Shown piece by piece: positions 8,016 through 17,311 of a stretch of 27,383 nt of DNA. The notes under the pieces are model-generated. The model was not told the DNA's origin. It saw only the letters and a program-made list of their open reading frames with translations, and searched no databases. A program made the translations under genes and the position numbers. The number at the start of each line of letters is the position of its first letter. Within the stretch, counting starts at the first letter, position 1. The stretch covers positions 1-27,383 of the forward strand of contig RFHX01000248.1 of assembly GCA_003695725.1 (NCBI GenBank), written 5' to 3'. The stretch is from Candidatus Schekmanbacteria bacterium (GTDB lineage: Bacteria > Schekmanbacteria > GWA2-38-11 > J061).

Positions 8016-10672
8016 TTTTCTCCTTTTTCTAATTTTTTCTTGATATTATTAAGATAATTCAGCGCATCAATTGGCGTCATTGAATTGATATCGATGTTGC
8101 GAAGTTCATCTATAACATCTGTTTCCTCCTTATTGAATAAGGGAAGTATCTGTTGGTTTTTTATTTCTTCTCCTTCTTTCTTTCCAAGTATAGAAAGGGA
8201 TCCCTTTTCATTATACTCTCGAGAGTCTAAATTCTTTAAAATTTCTCTCGCTCGTTCTATGATTTTTGACGGCAAACCTGCAAGTTTTGCAACATGAATC
8301 CCATAACTTTTGTCAGTCCCTCCTTCAACTATCTTTCTTAAAAAAATAACTTCATCATTCCATTCTCTCACAGCAACATTATAATTTTTAACGCCTTCCA
8401 AAACATCACTTAATTCCGTAAGCTCATGATAGTGTGTTGCAAAAAGTGTCCTTGCCCCAAGACTCGGATGGGAATGAATATATTCCGCAACAGCCCATGC
8501 AATGCTGACTCCATCAAATGTGCTTGTGCCTCTTCCAATTTCATCAAGAATTATGAGACTTCTCTTTGAGGCATTGTTCACGATATTGGCTGTCTCATTC
8601 ATTTCGAGCATAAATGTGCTTTGACCCCGTGCAAGGTTGTCGCTTGCCCCGACTCTCGTAAAAATTCTATCAACAATTCCTATTTCAGCGCTTTCCGCTG
8701 GCACAAAAGATCCCATCTGTGCAAGTATTACAATCAATGCCACCTGCCGCATATAGGTTGATTTACCAGCCATATTAGGTCCAGTTATAATCATCATTCT
8801 ATTTTCTGAACAATCGAGATAGGTATCATTAGGTACAAATTTTTCATCGAAGAAGAGTTTTTCAATAACAGGATGACGGCCGTTTTTTATGTATATCTTG
8901 TCTGAATCATTGACTTCAGGACATACATAGTTGTTTTCTGCGGCAATATTTGCAAGATTGGAAAGAACATCAATCTGTGCTACTGCAGATGAGGTTTTTT
9001 GAATTGCTGTCATATTCTCCTCTACCTTTTTGACAAGGTCGTCGAATATCTTCGTCTCTATTTCTTTAATCTTCTCCTCTGCATTCAAAATACTTTCTTC
9101 ATACTCTTTCAGTTCAGGCGTTATGAATCGCTCGGCGTTTACCAGTGTCTGCTTTCTTATGTAATTGTCCGGCACATTTTGTAAGTTGGCTTTCGTCACC
9201 TCAATATAGTAGCCGAAAACTTTGTTATATTTTACCTTGAGCGAAGATATAGAAGTTCTTTGGCGCTCCTTTTCTTCAAGCTCTGAAATCCATTTACGCG
9301 TATTGTTTTTGATATCTCTCAATTGGTCTAACTTCGCGTCAAAACCATCTCTTATGGCTCCGCAATCCCTAATGTTAAGAGGCGGATTTTCGACCAGTGC
9401 ACTGGATAAAGTCTCTCTCATCTCATCAAAAGTGCTCATTTCATTTTTAAGAGCTATTATCAATTTGCTGTCAAACTCATTAAGCACTTCCAGTATAGGA
9501 GGAATATGGTCAAGGGATTTTCTTAATGCAACAATGTCTCTTGGACTGCAATTTCCGGAAGCCAATTTTCCCAAAATTCTATCAATATCTCTGAATTCTT
9601 TGAGTTCTGCGATTATTTTTGAAGTTTCTCTGCTCTTTTCAATAAATTCTTTGACAGCCAATTGCCGATTTCTGATTTTATCAACACTTATGAGTGGTTT
9701 TGAAAGCCATTTTCTGATTAATCTTCCACCCATAGCAGTCTTTGTATTGTCAATAACATCAAGCAATGTTGCAGATTGAGTATCATCGAGCTGGTTTTTA
9801 AAGATTTCAAGATTTCTAAGCGTAGTCCCATCAAGTACAAGATAATCGCCTGATGAAAGAGTTTTCAGCGAAGTAATATTCTTAAGGATATTCTTCTGTG
9901 TCTCTATTAAATACTGAAAAAGTCCGCCTGCAGCCCTCACTGCTTCCGACATATTCTCACAGCCAAAACCTGCAAGGGAAGCCACATTCAACCCTTCCAG
10001 AAGCGCCCTTCGCGCCGATTCTTCTTCAAATCGCCAATCATCATAAGTTGAAATGAGAGGCGAATAGCCTAATTTTTTCAAAATATTTTTCTTAAAATCA
10101 TCTTCAAGTCCATAAGGAAGAAGTATCTCCTGAGGTTCGATTCTGATTATTTCATTTAATAATACTCCATAATCCATTGAGTCAAATTGGCTGGTTAAAA
10201 ACTCACCTGTTGTAATATCAACCGCCGCTAAACCAAATCCATATTTCCCTCTACAAATTGATACTAAATAATTATTGCTTTTGGGATTTAAATATTCTGG
10301 CTGAGTAATAGTGCCCGGTGTTACAACTCTTACAACATCTCTTTTTACTATCTTTTTCGCAGTAGATGGGTCTTCAAGCTGCTCACAAATTGCCACCTTA
10401 AATCCCTTTGCGAGAAGTTTAGGAAGGTATGAATCTACTGCATGGTATGGGATGCCGCATAGAGGTACATCTTCGCCGCTGTTTTTTCCCCTTGAAGTCA
10501 ATGCAATCTGTAATATATTTGAGGCTACTTTTGCATCTTCGAAAAACATCTCATAAAAATCACCCATTCTAAAAAAAAGGATAGCATCTTTATATTGAGA
10601 CTTAATTTTGAGGTACTGTTGAATCATTGGTGTAATTGAATTTTGATTTTTTCTTTTCTCTATCTTATCCAT
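8012..10672 (-). CDS. mutS: DNA mismatch repair ATPase MutS
   Basis: MutS recognises mismatched or looped bases and starts methyl-independent or MutL-coupled repair. The 886-residue protein is full length. The N-terminal mismatch-binding domain has the Phe-x-Glu wedge in RMGDFYEMF (F39-E41). Connector, lever and clamp domains follow. The ATPase domain shows Walker A GPNMAGKST near residue 630-638, Walker B LIILDEIGRGTSTFDG and the ATHYHEL switch. The C-terminal tail has the MutS1-type dimerisation segment near TPIDALNYLNNI. These features mark MutS1, not MutS2. It starts 11 bp after lepB, with no clear ribosome site, which suggests coupling. No mutL is nearby. Confidence 0.98.
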   Translation of the reverse strand: MDKIEKRKNQNSITPMIQQYLKIKSQYKDAILFFRMGDFYEMFFEDAKVASNILQIALTSRGKNSGEDVPLCGIPYHAVDSYLPKLLAKGFKVAICEQLEDPSTAKKIVKRDVVRVVTPGTITQPEYLNPKSNNYLVSICRGKYGFGLAAVDITTGEFLTSQFDSMDYGVLLNEIIRIEPQEILLPYGLEDDFKKNILKKLGYSPLISTYDDWRFEEESARRALLEGLNVASLAGFGCENMSEAVRAAGGLFQYLIETQKNILKNITSLKTLSSGDYLVLDGTTLRNLEIFKNQLDDTQSATLLDVIDNTKTAMGGRLIRKWLSKPLISVDKIRNRQLAVKEFIEKSRETSKIIAELKEFRDIDRILGKLASGNCSPRDIVALRKSLDHIPPILEVLNEFDSKLIIALKNEMSTFDEMRETLSSALVENPPLNIRDCGAIRDGFDAKLDQLRDIKNNTRKWISELEEKERQRTSISSLKVKYNKVFGYYIEVTKANLQNVPDNYIRKQTLVNAERFITPELKEYEESILNAEEKIKEIETKIFDDLVKKVEENMTAIQKTSSAVAQIDVLSNLANIAAENNYVCPEVNDSDKIYIKNGRHPVIEKLFFDEKFVPNDTYLDCSENRMMIITGPNMAGKSTYMRQVALIVILAQMGSFVPAESAEIGIVDRIFTRVGASDNLARGQSTFMLEMNETANIVNNASKRSLIILDEIGRGTSTFDGVSIAWAVAEYIHSHPSLGARTLFATHYHELTELSDVLEGVKNYNVAVREWNDEVIFLRKIVEGGTDKSYGIHVAKLAGLPSKIIERAREILKNLDSREYNEKGSLSILGKKEGEEIKNQQILPLFNKEETDVIDELRNIDINSMTPIDALNYLNNIKKKLEKGEN

Positions 10673-10683
10673 AAAAATAAAAT

Positions 10684-11301
10684 TTAGCGGATAAGTTTAC
10701 CAATTCGATTCCAGCGAATATTTCTTGGAAAAGGTTTGTGAGAATCCCAAGACCAGTAAATAATGAATGCCTGACCTTTAATCTTTTCTCTTCTTACAAA
10801 TCCCCAAAAGCGGCTGTCCAAAGAGCTGTCTCGATTATCTCCCATTACGAAATAACATCCTTCAGGAACTTTGATAGGGCCAAAATTATCTCTTACTGCT
10901 TCATCGCCATATTTTTCAGAAGATCTGCGGGGTATTATGAAGGAATCTTTATGTATCACATATTTTTCATGCTGTTTTTCATTATTCACATAAATTACTT
11001 TGTCTCTTTCCTTGATTACATCATATTCTTTCGCAATGATTCTTTTGATGAAATCTCTTTTTTCATTCTTCGGAAATTTAAAAACGATCACATCTCGTCT
11101 CTTAGGTTCGTAAAACCAATAGCCAAATTTATTTACAAGAATATGGTCTCCTATCTGCAATGTTTCAAGCATTGAACCGGAAGGAATCTTGAAAGCTTGG
11201 ACGATATAAGTCCTTATAACCAATGCAAGAAGAAGAGCTATCAATATTGCTTCAACATATTCTCTGATAGTAGATTTTTCTTTTTTAACTTTTCCTGTCA
11301 T
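10684..11301 (-). CDS. lepB: Signal peptidase I
   Basis: This inner-membrane serine protease removes signal peptides from Sec/Tat exported proteins. The 205-residue protein has one N-terminal membrane helix (about 14-35). Box B follows as KIPSGSM with catalytic Ser43, then box D RDFIKRII with the general-base Lys86, and box E MGDNRDSSLDSRFWGFV at 153-169. The size is typical of the short Gram-positive or deep-branching type rather than the long E. coli form. It lies 65 bp after lepA, a very widespread pair, and 11 bp before mutS. The many exported proteins in this window (cytochromes, CAP, PEP-CTERM) are its likely clients. Confidence 0.96.
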   Translation of the reverse strand: MTGKVKKEKSTIREYVEAILIALLLALVIRTYIVQAFKIPSGSMLETLQIGDHILVNKFGYWFYEPKRRDVIVFKFPKNEKRDFIKRIIAKEYDVIKERDKVIYVNNEKQHEKYVIHKDSFIIPRRSSEKYGDEAVRDNFGPIKVPEGCYFVMGDNRDSSLDSRFWGFVRREKIKGQAFIIYWSWDSHKPFPRNIRWNRIGKLIR

Positions 11302-11366
11302 TATTCTTTCTCAAATAAAAGTTTTTTATCACTTAATCTTGACCATATAAAGAATAAAAATAGATT

Positions 11367-13163
11367 TTAAATCTTGAGAATTGCCATAAATGCTTCCTGT
11401 GGAATTTCTACATTCCCCACATGCTTCATTCTCTTCTTTCCTTCCTTTTGTTTTTCAATAAGTTTCCTCTTCCTTGTAATATCTCCTCCATAACATTTTG
11501 CCGTAACATTTTTTCTTAATGCTTTTACTGTTTCCCTTGAAATTACTCTTGTTCCTATAGCCGCTTGTATCGCCACTTCAAACATCTGTCTTGGAATTAC
11601 ACTCTTCATCTTCTCGACCAACTCTCTGCCTCTTGTATATGCTTTACTTCTGTGGACAATTATAGACAGTGCATCCACTTCTTGCCCATTTATCAATATA
11701 TCAAGTTTTACAAGGTCTGATTCTCTAAACCCTATGAAATCATAATCCAAAGATGCATATCCTTTGCTGACAGATTTCAGACGGTCGTAAAAATCAAGGA
11801 CCATTTCATTGAAAGGTATCTCATAATGTATTATTGCACGATTAACATCCGGATATTCTATCTCTTTTTGTATTCCTCTTTTTTCCTGCGCCAATGTAAC
11901 GATACCTCCAATATATTGAGGAGGCGTAAAAATACTTGCAAGAATATAGGGTTCTTCTATTTTCTCAATCTCTGAAGGAGAGGGCATCTTTTGGGGATTA
12001 TCCACTTCGGTTACTTCTCCACTTTTCTTAATTACTCTATATTTAACTGTAGGAGCAGTTGTTATCAAAGATATACCAAACTCCCTTTCAAGACGCTCCT
12101 GAATTATTTCCATATGCAAAAGCCCAAGAAAACCGCATCTGAAGCCAAATCCTAAGGCGGCACTGCTTTCAGGCTCATAAGTAAATGCCGAATCGTTAAG
12201 ACTAAGCTTTTCAACTGAATCGCGCAAAATATCATAATTCTCACTGTCACCCGGATATAATCCTGCAAAGACCATCGGTTTTACTTCTTTAAATCCCGGA
12301 AAAGCCTTTTTTGCAGGCTTATTGGAATGAGTAACTGTATCACCTATATTCGTATCCTTGACATTTCTAATGCCTGCTATGACAAACCCTACTTCACCTG
12401 CTGACAACCTATCCACATAAAGAGGTTTTGGAGTCAATACTCCAACATTTGAAACATCAAACTCTTTGCCATTTGACATAAACATTATCCTATCGCCTTT
12501 TTTCAACACACCGTCCAAGACCCTAACAAGAATAATTGCCCCCTGATATGAATCAAACCAAGAATCAAAAATTAAGGCTCTAAGGGGGCCATTCAGATCA
12601 CCTGAAGGAGGAGGAATTTTCTTAACTATTGCTTCCAAAACATCTGAAATTCCAATTCCTTTTTTTGCGCTTACGCAAAGGATCTCTTCCTTATCAAATC
12701 CTAAAATTTCTTCCATTTCCCTTTTAGATTTTTCTATATCAACCTGTGGAAGGTCGATTTTATTAAGTATGGGAATCATATAAAGGTCATTTTCCATTGC
12801 AAGATATACATTTGCTAATGTCTGAGCTTGGACTCCCTGTGAAGCATCGACAAGGACTAAAGCGCCTTCGCAGGAAGCAAGACTTCTTGAAACTTCATAA
12901 TTGAAGTCTACATGTCCCGGTGTATCAAGAAGATTCAAGATATATTGATTACCATCCTTTGCAGAATATTTAATTCGCACTGCATGAGATTTTATCGTTA
13001 TCCCTTTTTCTCTTTCAAGGTCCATACCGTCAAGTACTTGCTCAGCCATTTCTCTTTCACTAAGAGCACCAGTAATTTCAAGGAAACGGTCAGCAAGAGT
13101 CGACTTGCCGTGGTCAATATGCGCTATTATTGAAAAATTTCTTATATTCTTAAGCTCTGTCAT
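11367..13163 (-). CDS. lepA: Elongation factor 4 (LepA), ribosome GTPase
   Basis: LepA is a translational GTPase that binds the ribosome and affects initiation or elongation under stress. The 598-residue protein is full length. The G domain has P-loop AHIDHGKST at 14-22, switch [10 protein letters not shown] at 80-87 and NKIDLP near 135-140. The LepA-specific C-terminal domain ends with the typical [17 protein letters not shown] stretch and [16 protein letters not shown]. It heads a six-gene minus-strand run that continues into lepB, mutS and the nucleoside salvage genes. A 198 bp divergent region separates it from cofH and must hold its promoter, though I could not place convincing boxes on this strand. 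Confidence 0.98.
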   Translation of the reverse strand: MTELKNIRNFSIIAHIDHGKSTLADRFLEITGALSEREMAEQVLDGMDLEREKGITIKSHAVRIKYSAKDGNQYILNLLDTPGHVDFNYEVSRSLASCEGALVLVDASQGVQAQTLANVYLAMENDLYMIPILNKIDLPQVDIEKSKREMEEILGFDKEEILCVSAKKGIGISDVLEAIVKKIPPPSGDLNGPLRALIFDSWFDSYQGAIILVRVLDGVLKKGDRIMFMSNGKEFDVSNVGVLTPKPLYVDRLSAGEVGFVIAGIRNVKDTNIGDTVTHSNKPAKKAFPGFKEVKPMVFAGLYPGDSENYDILRDSVEKLSLNDSAFTYEPESSAALGFGFRCGFLGLLHMEIIQERLEREFGISLITTAPTVKYRVIKKSGEVTEVDNPQKMPSPSEIEKIEEPYILASIFTPPQYIGGIVTLAQEKRGIQKEIEYPDVNRAIIHYEIPFNEMVLDFYDRLKSVSKGYASLDYDFIGFRESDLVKLDILINGQEVDALSIIVHRSKAYTRGRELVEKMKSVIPRQMFEVAIQAAIGTRVISRETVKALRKNVTAKCYGGDITRKRKLIEKQKEGKKRMKHVGNVEIPQEAFMAILKI

Positions 13164-13310
13164 TATTCTCTTCCTAAAGTTTGTGCTTAAATAATAAAAA
13201 TATCATATTCAGTCAATCTTATTAATATTTAATAAACTTGGAAGTTTTACGCTTTTCATTATTATCATTTTTCACAATTTTTAAGAACTTAAAAGGCACA
13301 TAAATTCGAT

Positions 13311-13339
13311 TTGACAAAAGGGATTAAAAGTAAAATAAT
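13311..13339 (+). promoter_or_regulatory. Strong sigma-70 promoter of the cofH-like gene
   Basis: A perfect -35 TTGACA (13311-13316) and a -10 AATAAT (13334-13339, five of six) are 17 bp apart. Transcription would start near 13346, giving a short leader with AAGGA (13350-13354) seven bases before the ATG at 13362. Confidence 0.65.
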
Positions 13340-13361
13340 CCACCATTGAAAGGATTATATT

Positions 13362-14474
13362 ATGATGCCAACTGAAAAGATAATAGAAAAAGCGCTTTCA
13401 AGAAAAGATCTGAGCTTGGAAGAAACTAAAGCACTCTTGGAAATTGAATCAGCAAAGGAATTAGAATTTCTTTATCAATCAGCTGATTCTTTAAGGGCAT
13501 CTCTTTGCGGAAATATCGTTACATATGTAAAAAATAGAAATATAAATTTCACAAATATATGCCGCAATAAGTGTAAATTCTGCGCCTTTAGAAAAGACAG
13601 CTCTGATGAAAAGAGCTACTGTATGAGTATAGATGAAATCCTTGAAAAAATTAATCCCAATGAAATAACAGAAGTTTGTATTCAAGGCGGTCTGAATGAA
13701 GATTTAAATCTTGACTATTATATTGAGATTCTAAATTCAGTCAAAAAAAAATATCCCTTTATTCACATCCATGCTTTCTCTCCAATGGAGATATTTTTTT
13801 TGGCTGAAAAATCCGGCAAAACTGTTGCCGAAATTTTGCGCATTTTAAAAGAGAATGGTTTAGATTCAATGCCCGGCACAGCCGCTGAAATTCTATCAGA
13901 TGATGTAAGAATGGAAATATGCCCTGAAAAGTTATCGGTCAACCAATGGATAGATGTAATAAAATGCGCACATAAAACAGGCATTCCGACTACATCAACA
14001 ATTATGTTTGGCCATATTGAATCAACATTGCATATTGCCAAACACCTTCATATAGTCAAATCCATTCAGAAGGAGACAATGGGATTTACAGAATTTGTCC
14101 CATTGCCTTTTGTTTCTAAAAATACAAGATTGGCTAAAGAGAGACAAATCAGAAAAGAAGAGAACAATAATCTTATCTATAAGGTATATGCAGTAAGCCG
14201 ACTTCTTTTCGGAAATCTGATAAGAAATATTCAGGCAAGCTGGGTAAAAATTGGAGTAGAAGGAGTAAAAAAAGCTCTTTCTTTGGGAGTTAACGATATA
14301 GGAGGCACACTTGGAGAAGAAAAGATATCGAAAGCGGCAGGTGCGATTTTTGGAGAATCTCTTTCTGAAAATGAATTAAAAGATATAATCCTATCTGCAG
14401 GCAAAACTCCCTTACAGCGCGACACTCTTTACAGGCCTGTTGAAAGGCAAAAATATATCCATCAAAGAGTTTAA
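13362..14474 (+). CDS. cofH: CofH-like radical SAM FO synthase subunit
   Basis: CofH uses a SAM radical to join tyrosine to 5-amino-6-ribitylaminouracil on the way to FO, the chromophore of coenzyme F420. The 370-residue protein has the radical SAM CxxxCxxC as C67, C71 and C74 in NICRNKCKFCAF. The CofH signatures TEVCIQGG, IHAFSPMEI, GLDSMPGTAAEIL, IPTTSTIMFGH, GFTEFVPLPFV and NDIGGTLGEE follow in the right order. The PGTAAEI form separates it from the menaquinone enzymes MqnE/MqnC, which carry PGGGAEI-like versions; this is the main alternative. It stands alone: no cofG, cofC, cofD or cofE is in the window. Two ATGs start the gene (13362 and 13365); spacing to AAGGA favours the first. It converges with the YtxH-like gene 4 bp downstream. 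Confidence 0.88.
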   Translation: MMPTEKIIEKALSRKDLSLEETKALLEIESAKELEFLYQSADSLRASLCGNIVTYVKNRNINFTNICRNKCKFCAFRKDSSDEKSYCMSIDEILEKINPNEITEVCIQGGLNEDLNLDYYIEILNSVKKKYPFIHIHAFSPMEIFFLAEKSGKTVAEILRILKENGLDSMPGTAAEILSDDVRMEICPEKLSVNQWIDVIKCAHKTGIPTTSTIMFGHIESTLHIAKHLHIVKSIQKETMGFTEFVPLPFVSKNTRLAKERQIRKEENNNLIYKVYAVSRLLFGNLIRNIQASWVKIGVEGVKKALSLGVNDIGGTLGEEKISKAAGAIFGESLSENELKDIILSAGKTPLQRDTLYRPVERQKYIHQRV

Positions 14475-14478
14475 TAAA

Positions 14479-14820
14479 CTAATTGATTTCAGTTTCTTCT
14501 CTCTCTTCTTTTTCTTCTTCCTCTTTTTTGGATAAAATTTCTTTTTCCTTTCTTATAGCTTCTTTGCCCGCTTCAATTGCTTCAGCCCAAATTGATTTTT
14601 GTTCTTCCAGTTTTTGTTTGCTGAATTCAACTACTTCATCAACTTTTTGCTTAACGGTATCGGATGCTTCCTTTACTTTTTTTGCCATTGCTTCCGTACT
14701 ATCAGTTATCTTTTCCTTCATTGCATCTTTCTCTTCCTGAGAAATAATTACTGAAGCTAAAAAAGCTCCTGTTAAAAGCCCTGCAATAAAAGAAAAAAAT
14801 CCTCCTCCCTTATTTTCCAT
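14479..14820 (-). CDS. YtxH-like membrane-anchored coiled-coil protein
   Basis: The 113-residue protein begins with a glycine-rich membrane helix (about 5-27, GGGFFSFIAGLLTGAFLASVI). A long charged amphipathic helix with many Lys, Glu, Val and Ala repeats follows, rich in KKVKEASDTVKQKVDE-type heptads. This is the layout of YtxH-domain proteins, small envelope-stress proteins of unknown mechanism. Its ATG overlaps the end of the DUF948-like gene by 11 bp, so the two are co-translated; DUF948 and YtxH genes are commonly paired. It is the last gene of the mreB-led run. Confidence 0.75.
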   Translation of the reverse strand: MENKGGGFFSFIAGLLTGAFLASVIISQEEKDAMKEKITDSTEAMAKKVKEASDTVKQKVDEVVEFSKQKLEEQKSIWAEAIEAGKEAIRKEKEILSKKEEEEKEEREETEIN

Positions 14821-15214
14821 CTTTTTTCCCTCCTTTTTGAAATAGTCTTTCCTTCAACACTCCTGCTGCCGCTTTAATTCCTACTAATGCACCTGACTTT
14901 AAGAAAAAACGCAGCATACCATCAGAGGATAAAGTGCTCCCTACCTGTTTAACTGCGCTTGCGGCAAGCTTTAGATTATTCATAGCCTTTTCAGCACTGC
15001 TTAATCCCCTATCAACTTTGTCTGTTATAGAATTGATATTATTTATAGATACTTGAGCTTCTTCAATTAGAGGCAAAACTTTTTCATCTATATCTCCAAT
15101 GGTTTTTTCAACTTTTTGCAATGACCTTTTTAATTGAAATATCAATGAAACAAGCGCTCCTGTCACAACTGCCAAAAGCACGACAACTATAATAGCAATT
15201 ATCTCGTAAATAAT
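14810..15214 (-). CDS. DUF948-like single-pass membrane protein, likely ATT start
   Basis: The protein has an N-terminal membrane helix followed by a coiled-coil helix (QLKRSLQKVEKTIGDIDEKV and onward), as in DUF948 proteins of unknown function. The only standard start codon in frame is GTG at 15181, but it would cut into the membrane helix and has no ribosome site. Reading on upstream, the frame stays open through IYEIIAIIVVV to an ATT at 15214 (and another at 15211). A strong AGGAG at 15226-15222 lies seven bases before the first ATT. I therefore place the start at ATT 15214, giving 134 residues; with GTG it would be 123. Rare ATT starts are known, for example in infC. The end overlaps the YtxH-like gene by 11 bp. 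Confidence 0.7.
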   Translation of the reverse strand: MIYEIIAIIVVVLLAVVTGALVSLIFQLKRSLQKVEKTIGDIDEKVLPLIEEAQVSINNINSITDKVDRGLSSAEKAMNNLKLAASAVKQVGSTLSSDGMLRFFLKSGALVGIKAAAGVLKERLFQKGGKKDGK

Positions 15215-15247
15215 CGTCCCTCTCCTTTCAAATGTTTTCTATATAAA

Positions 15248-16630
15248 TCACATTTTTTTTGAAATTTTGTCAACAATCATTGTAAAGATTTCCTCTTCAT
15301 CCTCTTTATTCAAATCCTCAATCTTTATGACTCCTGCCGCCATCGTTTTATGTCCTCCTGCGCTTCCTATGTCTTCAAATGCTTTACTGAGAATTTTTCC
15401 GGCATCCTTCCTGTTATCCTTGTTTCTCATAGAAATTATAAGCTCACCATTTAGAAACCCCAATATTACCGAAAGTTTAATCCCCTGTCTTAAAAGACAA
15501 AAATCAGCAATTTGCGGCACAATTTCTCTGTCCTTTACTTTGCCTATAGTAGAGAAAAAAACATTTTTGACTATTTTTTTATTCTGGATTGCCCTTCCAA
15601 AGGCATCAAATTCTTCTATTGTCAAAGATGGCTGTTCGATTTTCTTTAAAAGATTTATATCCGCCTGTGTATAGAGATAAGAAAATGCTTCAATATCAGA
15701 AGGTGTACTCCCTCTATTCAACGACATTGTATCTGTCTTGATGGCATACAAGAGAGCCGTTGCCACTCTTTTATTCATTTTATAACGGGAATGAATAAAA
15801 TATTCAGCAAGTATGGAAGAATTTGCGCCTATATCTGTTCTTAAATCTATAAAAGCCGCACTATATTTTTTCTTTTGCGGGTGATGGTCGATTACTATAG
15901 AGGGAGTGATATTTTCATCAAAAGAATTATTTCCGCCGGGATATGTTTCAACCATAGCAATTTTGTTGAATTTTTCCACCTTTACATCTCTAAGGGGTTT
16001 CATCTTGATATTCAAGATATCTATCATATTCAAATTTTCAGCCCTTCCAACTTCTCCTCCATAAGCAATTGTAGTTTTTACCTTCCTTGCCTTTTTAAGA
16101 AAATATTCAAGAGCATGAGCAGATGCTATCGAATCTGGGTCAGGATTGTCATGTGTCAAAATTAGTACATTGTCGCCTTCATTTATCGTTGAAAGGAGTC
16201 TCTCTATATTTCTTCTTTTATTGTATTTCCCTAGTTCAATATAAAAATCCTTCGAAATTAAATCTGAGAGTGAAATTATCTTATTTGCCTTTATTTCCCT
16301 TTTTTCCTCTTCTGAAATATCACTTTCTTCCAATGCAAGTATCAGCTGTGCTGACTGCTTTTTCTTTTCATTGAGATAACTCAAAAGAGGCTTTAACTTT
16401 TTAATATTCTTTCCTGTAACTATTATTTCCGTTGCATCATTTAAATCAATCTTTGAATAATTCGCTTGAACAAAAGGGTCTCCTTCTATGACATCATAGC
16501 CCTTTTGAATTATTTTCTTCTTTATTTTTTTGCTTGGGCAGAAGACAACAACCTTTCTCCGCTCTGATTTTAACCCATTTACAAGGGAAACGAGGAAATT
16601 GCTTGTTCCAATTAAAAGAAGCGAACTCAT
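15248..16630 (-). CDS. Rossmann (TrkA-N-like)-DHH-DHHA1 phosphoesterase
   Basis: The 460-residue protein fuses an N-terminal Rossmann-like, TrkA-N type domain (about 1-130) to a DHH-DHHA1 phosphoesterase of the NrnA/PAP-phosphatase superfamily. DHH motif I is HDNPDPDSIAS (160-170). Motif III is IDHHP (247-251). A further Asp lies in KTDT near 300-302, and the DHHA1 end has AGGHKTMAAG (425-434). Such enzymes degrade short oligonucleotides, pAp or cyclic dinucleotides; the exact substrate is unknown. Two oddities: the glycine-rich loop is GTSNFL rather than GxGxxG, so NAD binding is doubtful, and the usual motif II Asp (DTQPG-type) is Glu228 in MVETYPGG. The ATG overlaps the end of the mgtC gene by 4 bp. 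Confidence 0.85.
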   Translation of the reverse strand: MSSLLLIGTSNFLVSLVNGLKSERRKVVVFCPSKKIKKKIIQKGYDVIEGDPFVQANYSKIDLNDATEIIVTGKNIKKLKPLLSYLNEKKKQSAQLILALEESDISEEEKREIKANKIISLSDLISKDFYIELGKYNKRRNIERLLSTINEGDNVLILTHDNPDPDSIASAHALEYFLKKARKVKTTIAYGGEVGRAENLNMIDILNIKMKPLRDVKVEKFNKIAMVETYPGGNNSFDENITPSIVIDHHPQKKKYSAAFIDLRTDIGANSSILAEYFIHSRYKMNKRVATALLYAIKTDTMSLNRGSTPSDIEAFSYLYTQADINLLKKIEQPSLTIEEFDAFGRAIQNKKIVKNVFFSTIGKVKDREIVPQIADFCLLRQGIKLSVILGFLNGELIISMRNKDNRKDAGKILSKAFEDIGSAGGHKTMAAGVIKIEDLNKEDEEEIFTMIVDKISKKM

Positions 16631-17295
16631 CTTATCTCAACCTCTGTTATTCCTTCAATATCATACAATCGCTTTTGAATACTCATTGGGTCAATATCAG
16701 GAGAAATTCTTATTACTGCATTGATATCAACTTCTTTGCTTATTATATTTTTAGACAATTTTATATTTAAGATTGATATTCCTTCGCTTGCAAGTGCCTC
16801 TTCTATTTCTCCAAGCAGATTGGATGACTCTATAGCAGACAAAATCAGACTCTTATCCCCTTTGCTTCCCAATAAATATTTTTCAACCTTGTTTAAAAGT
16901 GTAAGCGCAACAACTATGATAAATGTTGCTACAATTCCACCAAAATAAAATCCACAGCCAATTGCCAACCCTATGACTGCTGTAGTCCACAGGCTAGCCG
17001 CAGTTGTCAATCCCTTTACATTTGCACCAAACCTTAAGATTGCACCTGCACCTAAAAAACCAACACCTGTAACAACTTGTGCCGCAATTCTTGCCGGGTC
17101 ATTTGTATGTTGAGGATATATGTCAGCCATATAAGTGGATACAAGCATTGTCAGAACTGAACCAATTCCCAGAATAATATGTGTCCTGAATCCTGCTGGC
17201 TGGTTTCTTCTTTCTCTTTCAAGCCCGATTATTCCTGATAAAATTGCAGTAATTACAATCCGCAATAAAGCTGTCTGATATCCATTTGCAAACAT
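16627..17295 (-). CDS. MgtC/SapB family inner-membrane protein
   Basis: The 222-residue protein has an MgtC domain with four or so membrane helices (about 8-24, 38-55, 72-90 and 98-135). It has the family signatures IGLERERRNQPAGFRTH (23-39) and GVGFLGAGAIL (77-87). Residues about 150-222 form a soluble ACT-like domain (VEINAV-type strands and DIEGITEVEI at the end), as in longer MgtC homologues. MgtC proteins help growth at low magnesium, partly by inhibiting ATP synthase in pathogens; in free-living bacteria the role is unclear. It overlaps the DHH gene by 4 bp and follows the GAF gene after 16 bp. Direct ion transport should not be assumed. Confidence 0.92.
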   Translation of the reverse strand: MFANGYQTALLRIVITAILSGIIGLERERRNQPAGFRTHIILGIGSVLTMLVSTYMADIYPQHTNDPARIAAQVVTGVGFLGAGAILRFGANVKGLTTAASLWTTAVIGLAIGCGFYFGGIVATFIIVVALTLLNKVEKYLLGSKGDKSLILSAIESSNLLGEIEEALASEGISILNIKLSKNIISKEVDINAVIRISPDIDPMSIQKRLYDIEGITEVEIR

Positions 17296-17311
17296 AATGA
17301 GTAAACAATTT

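Noticed and set aside
9222-9779. 185-residue open frame on the + strand inside mutS
   Set aside because: It runs antisense to the clear MutS lever/clamp region and has low-complexity Ser/Leu/Ile content typical of a reverse-strand shadow, with no ribosome site.
13201-13260. lepA promoter on the minus strand (TTGACT near 13216)
   Set aside because: No acceptable -10 box lies at normal spacing; AT-rich matches give only three of six bases.
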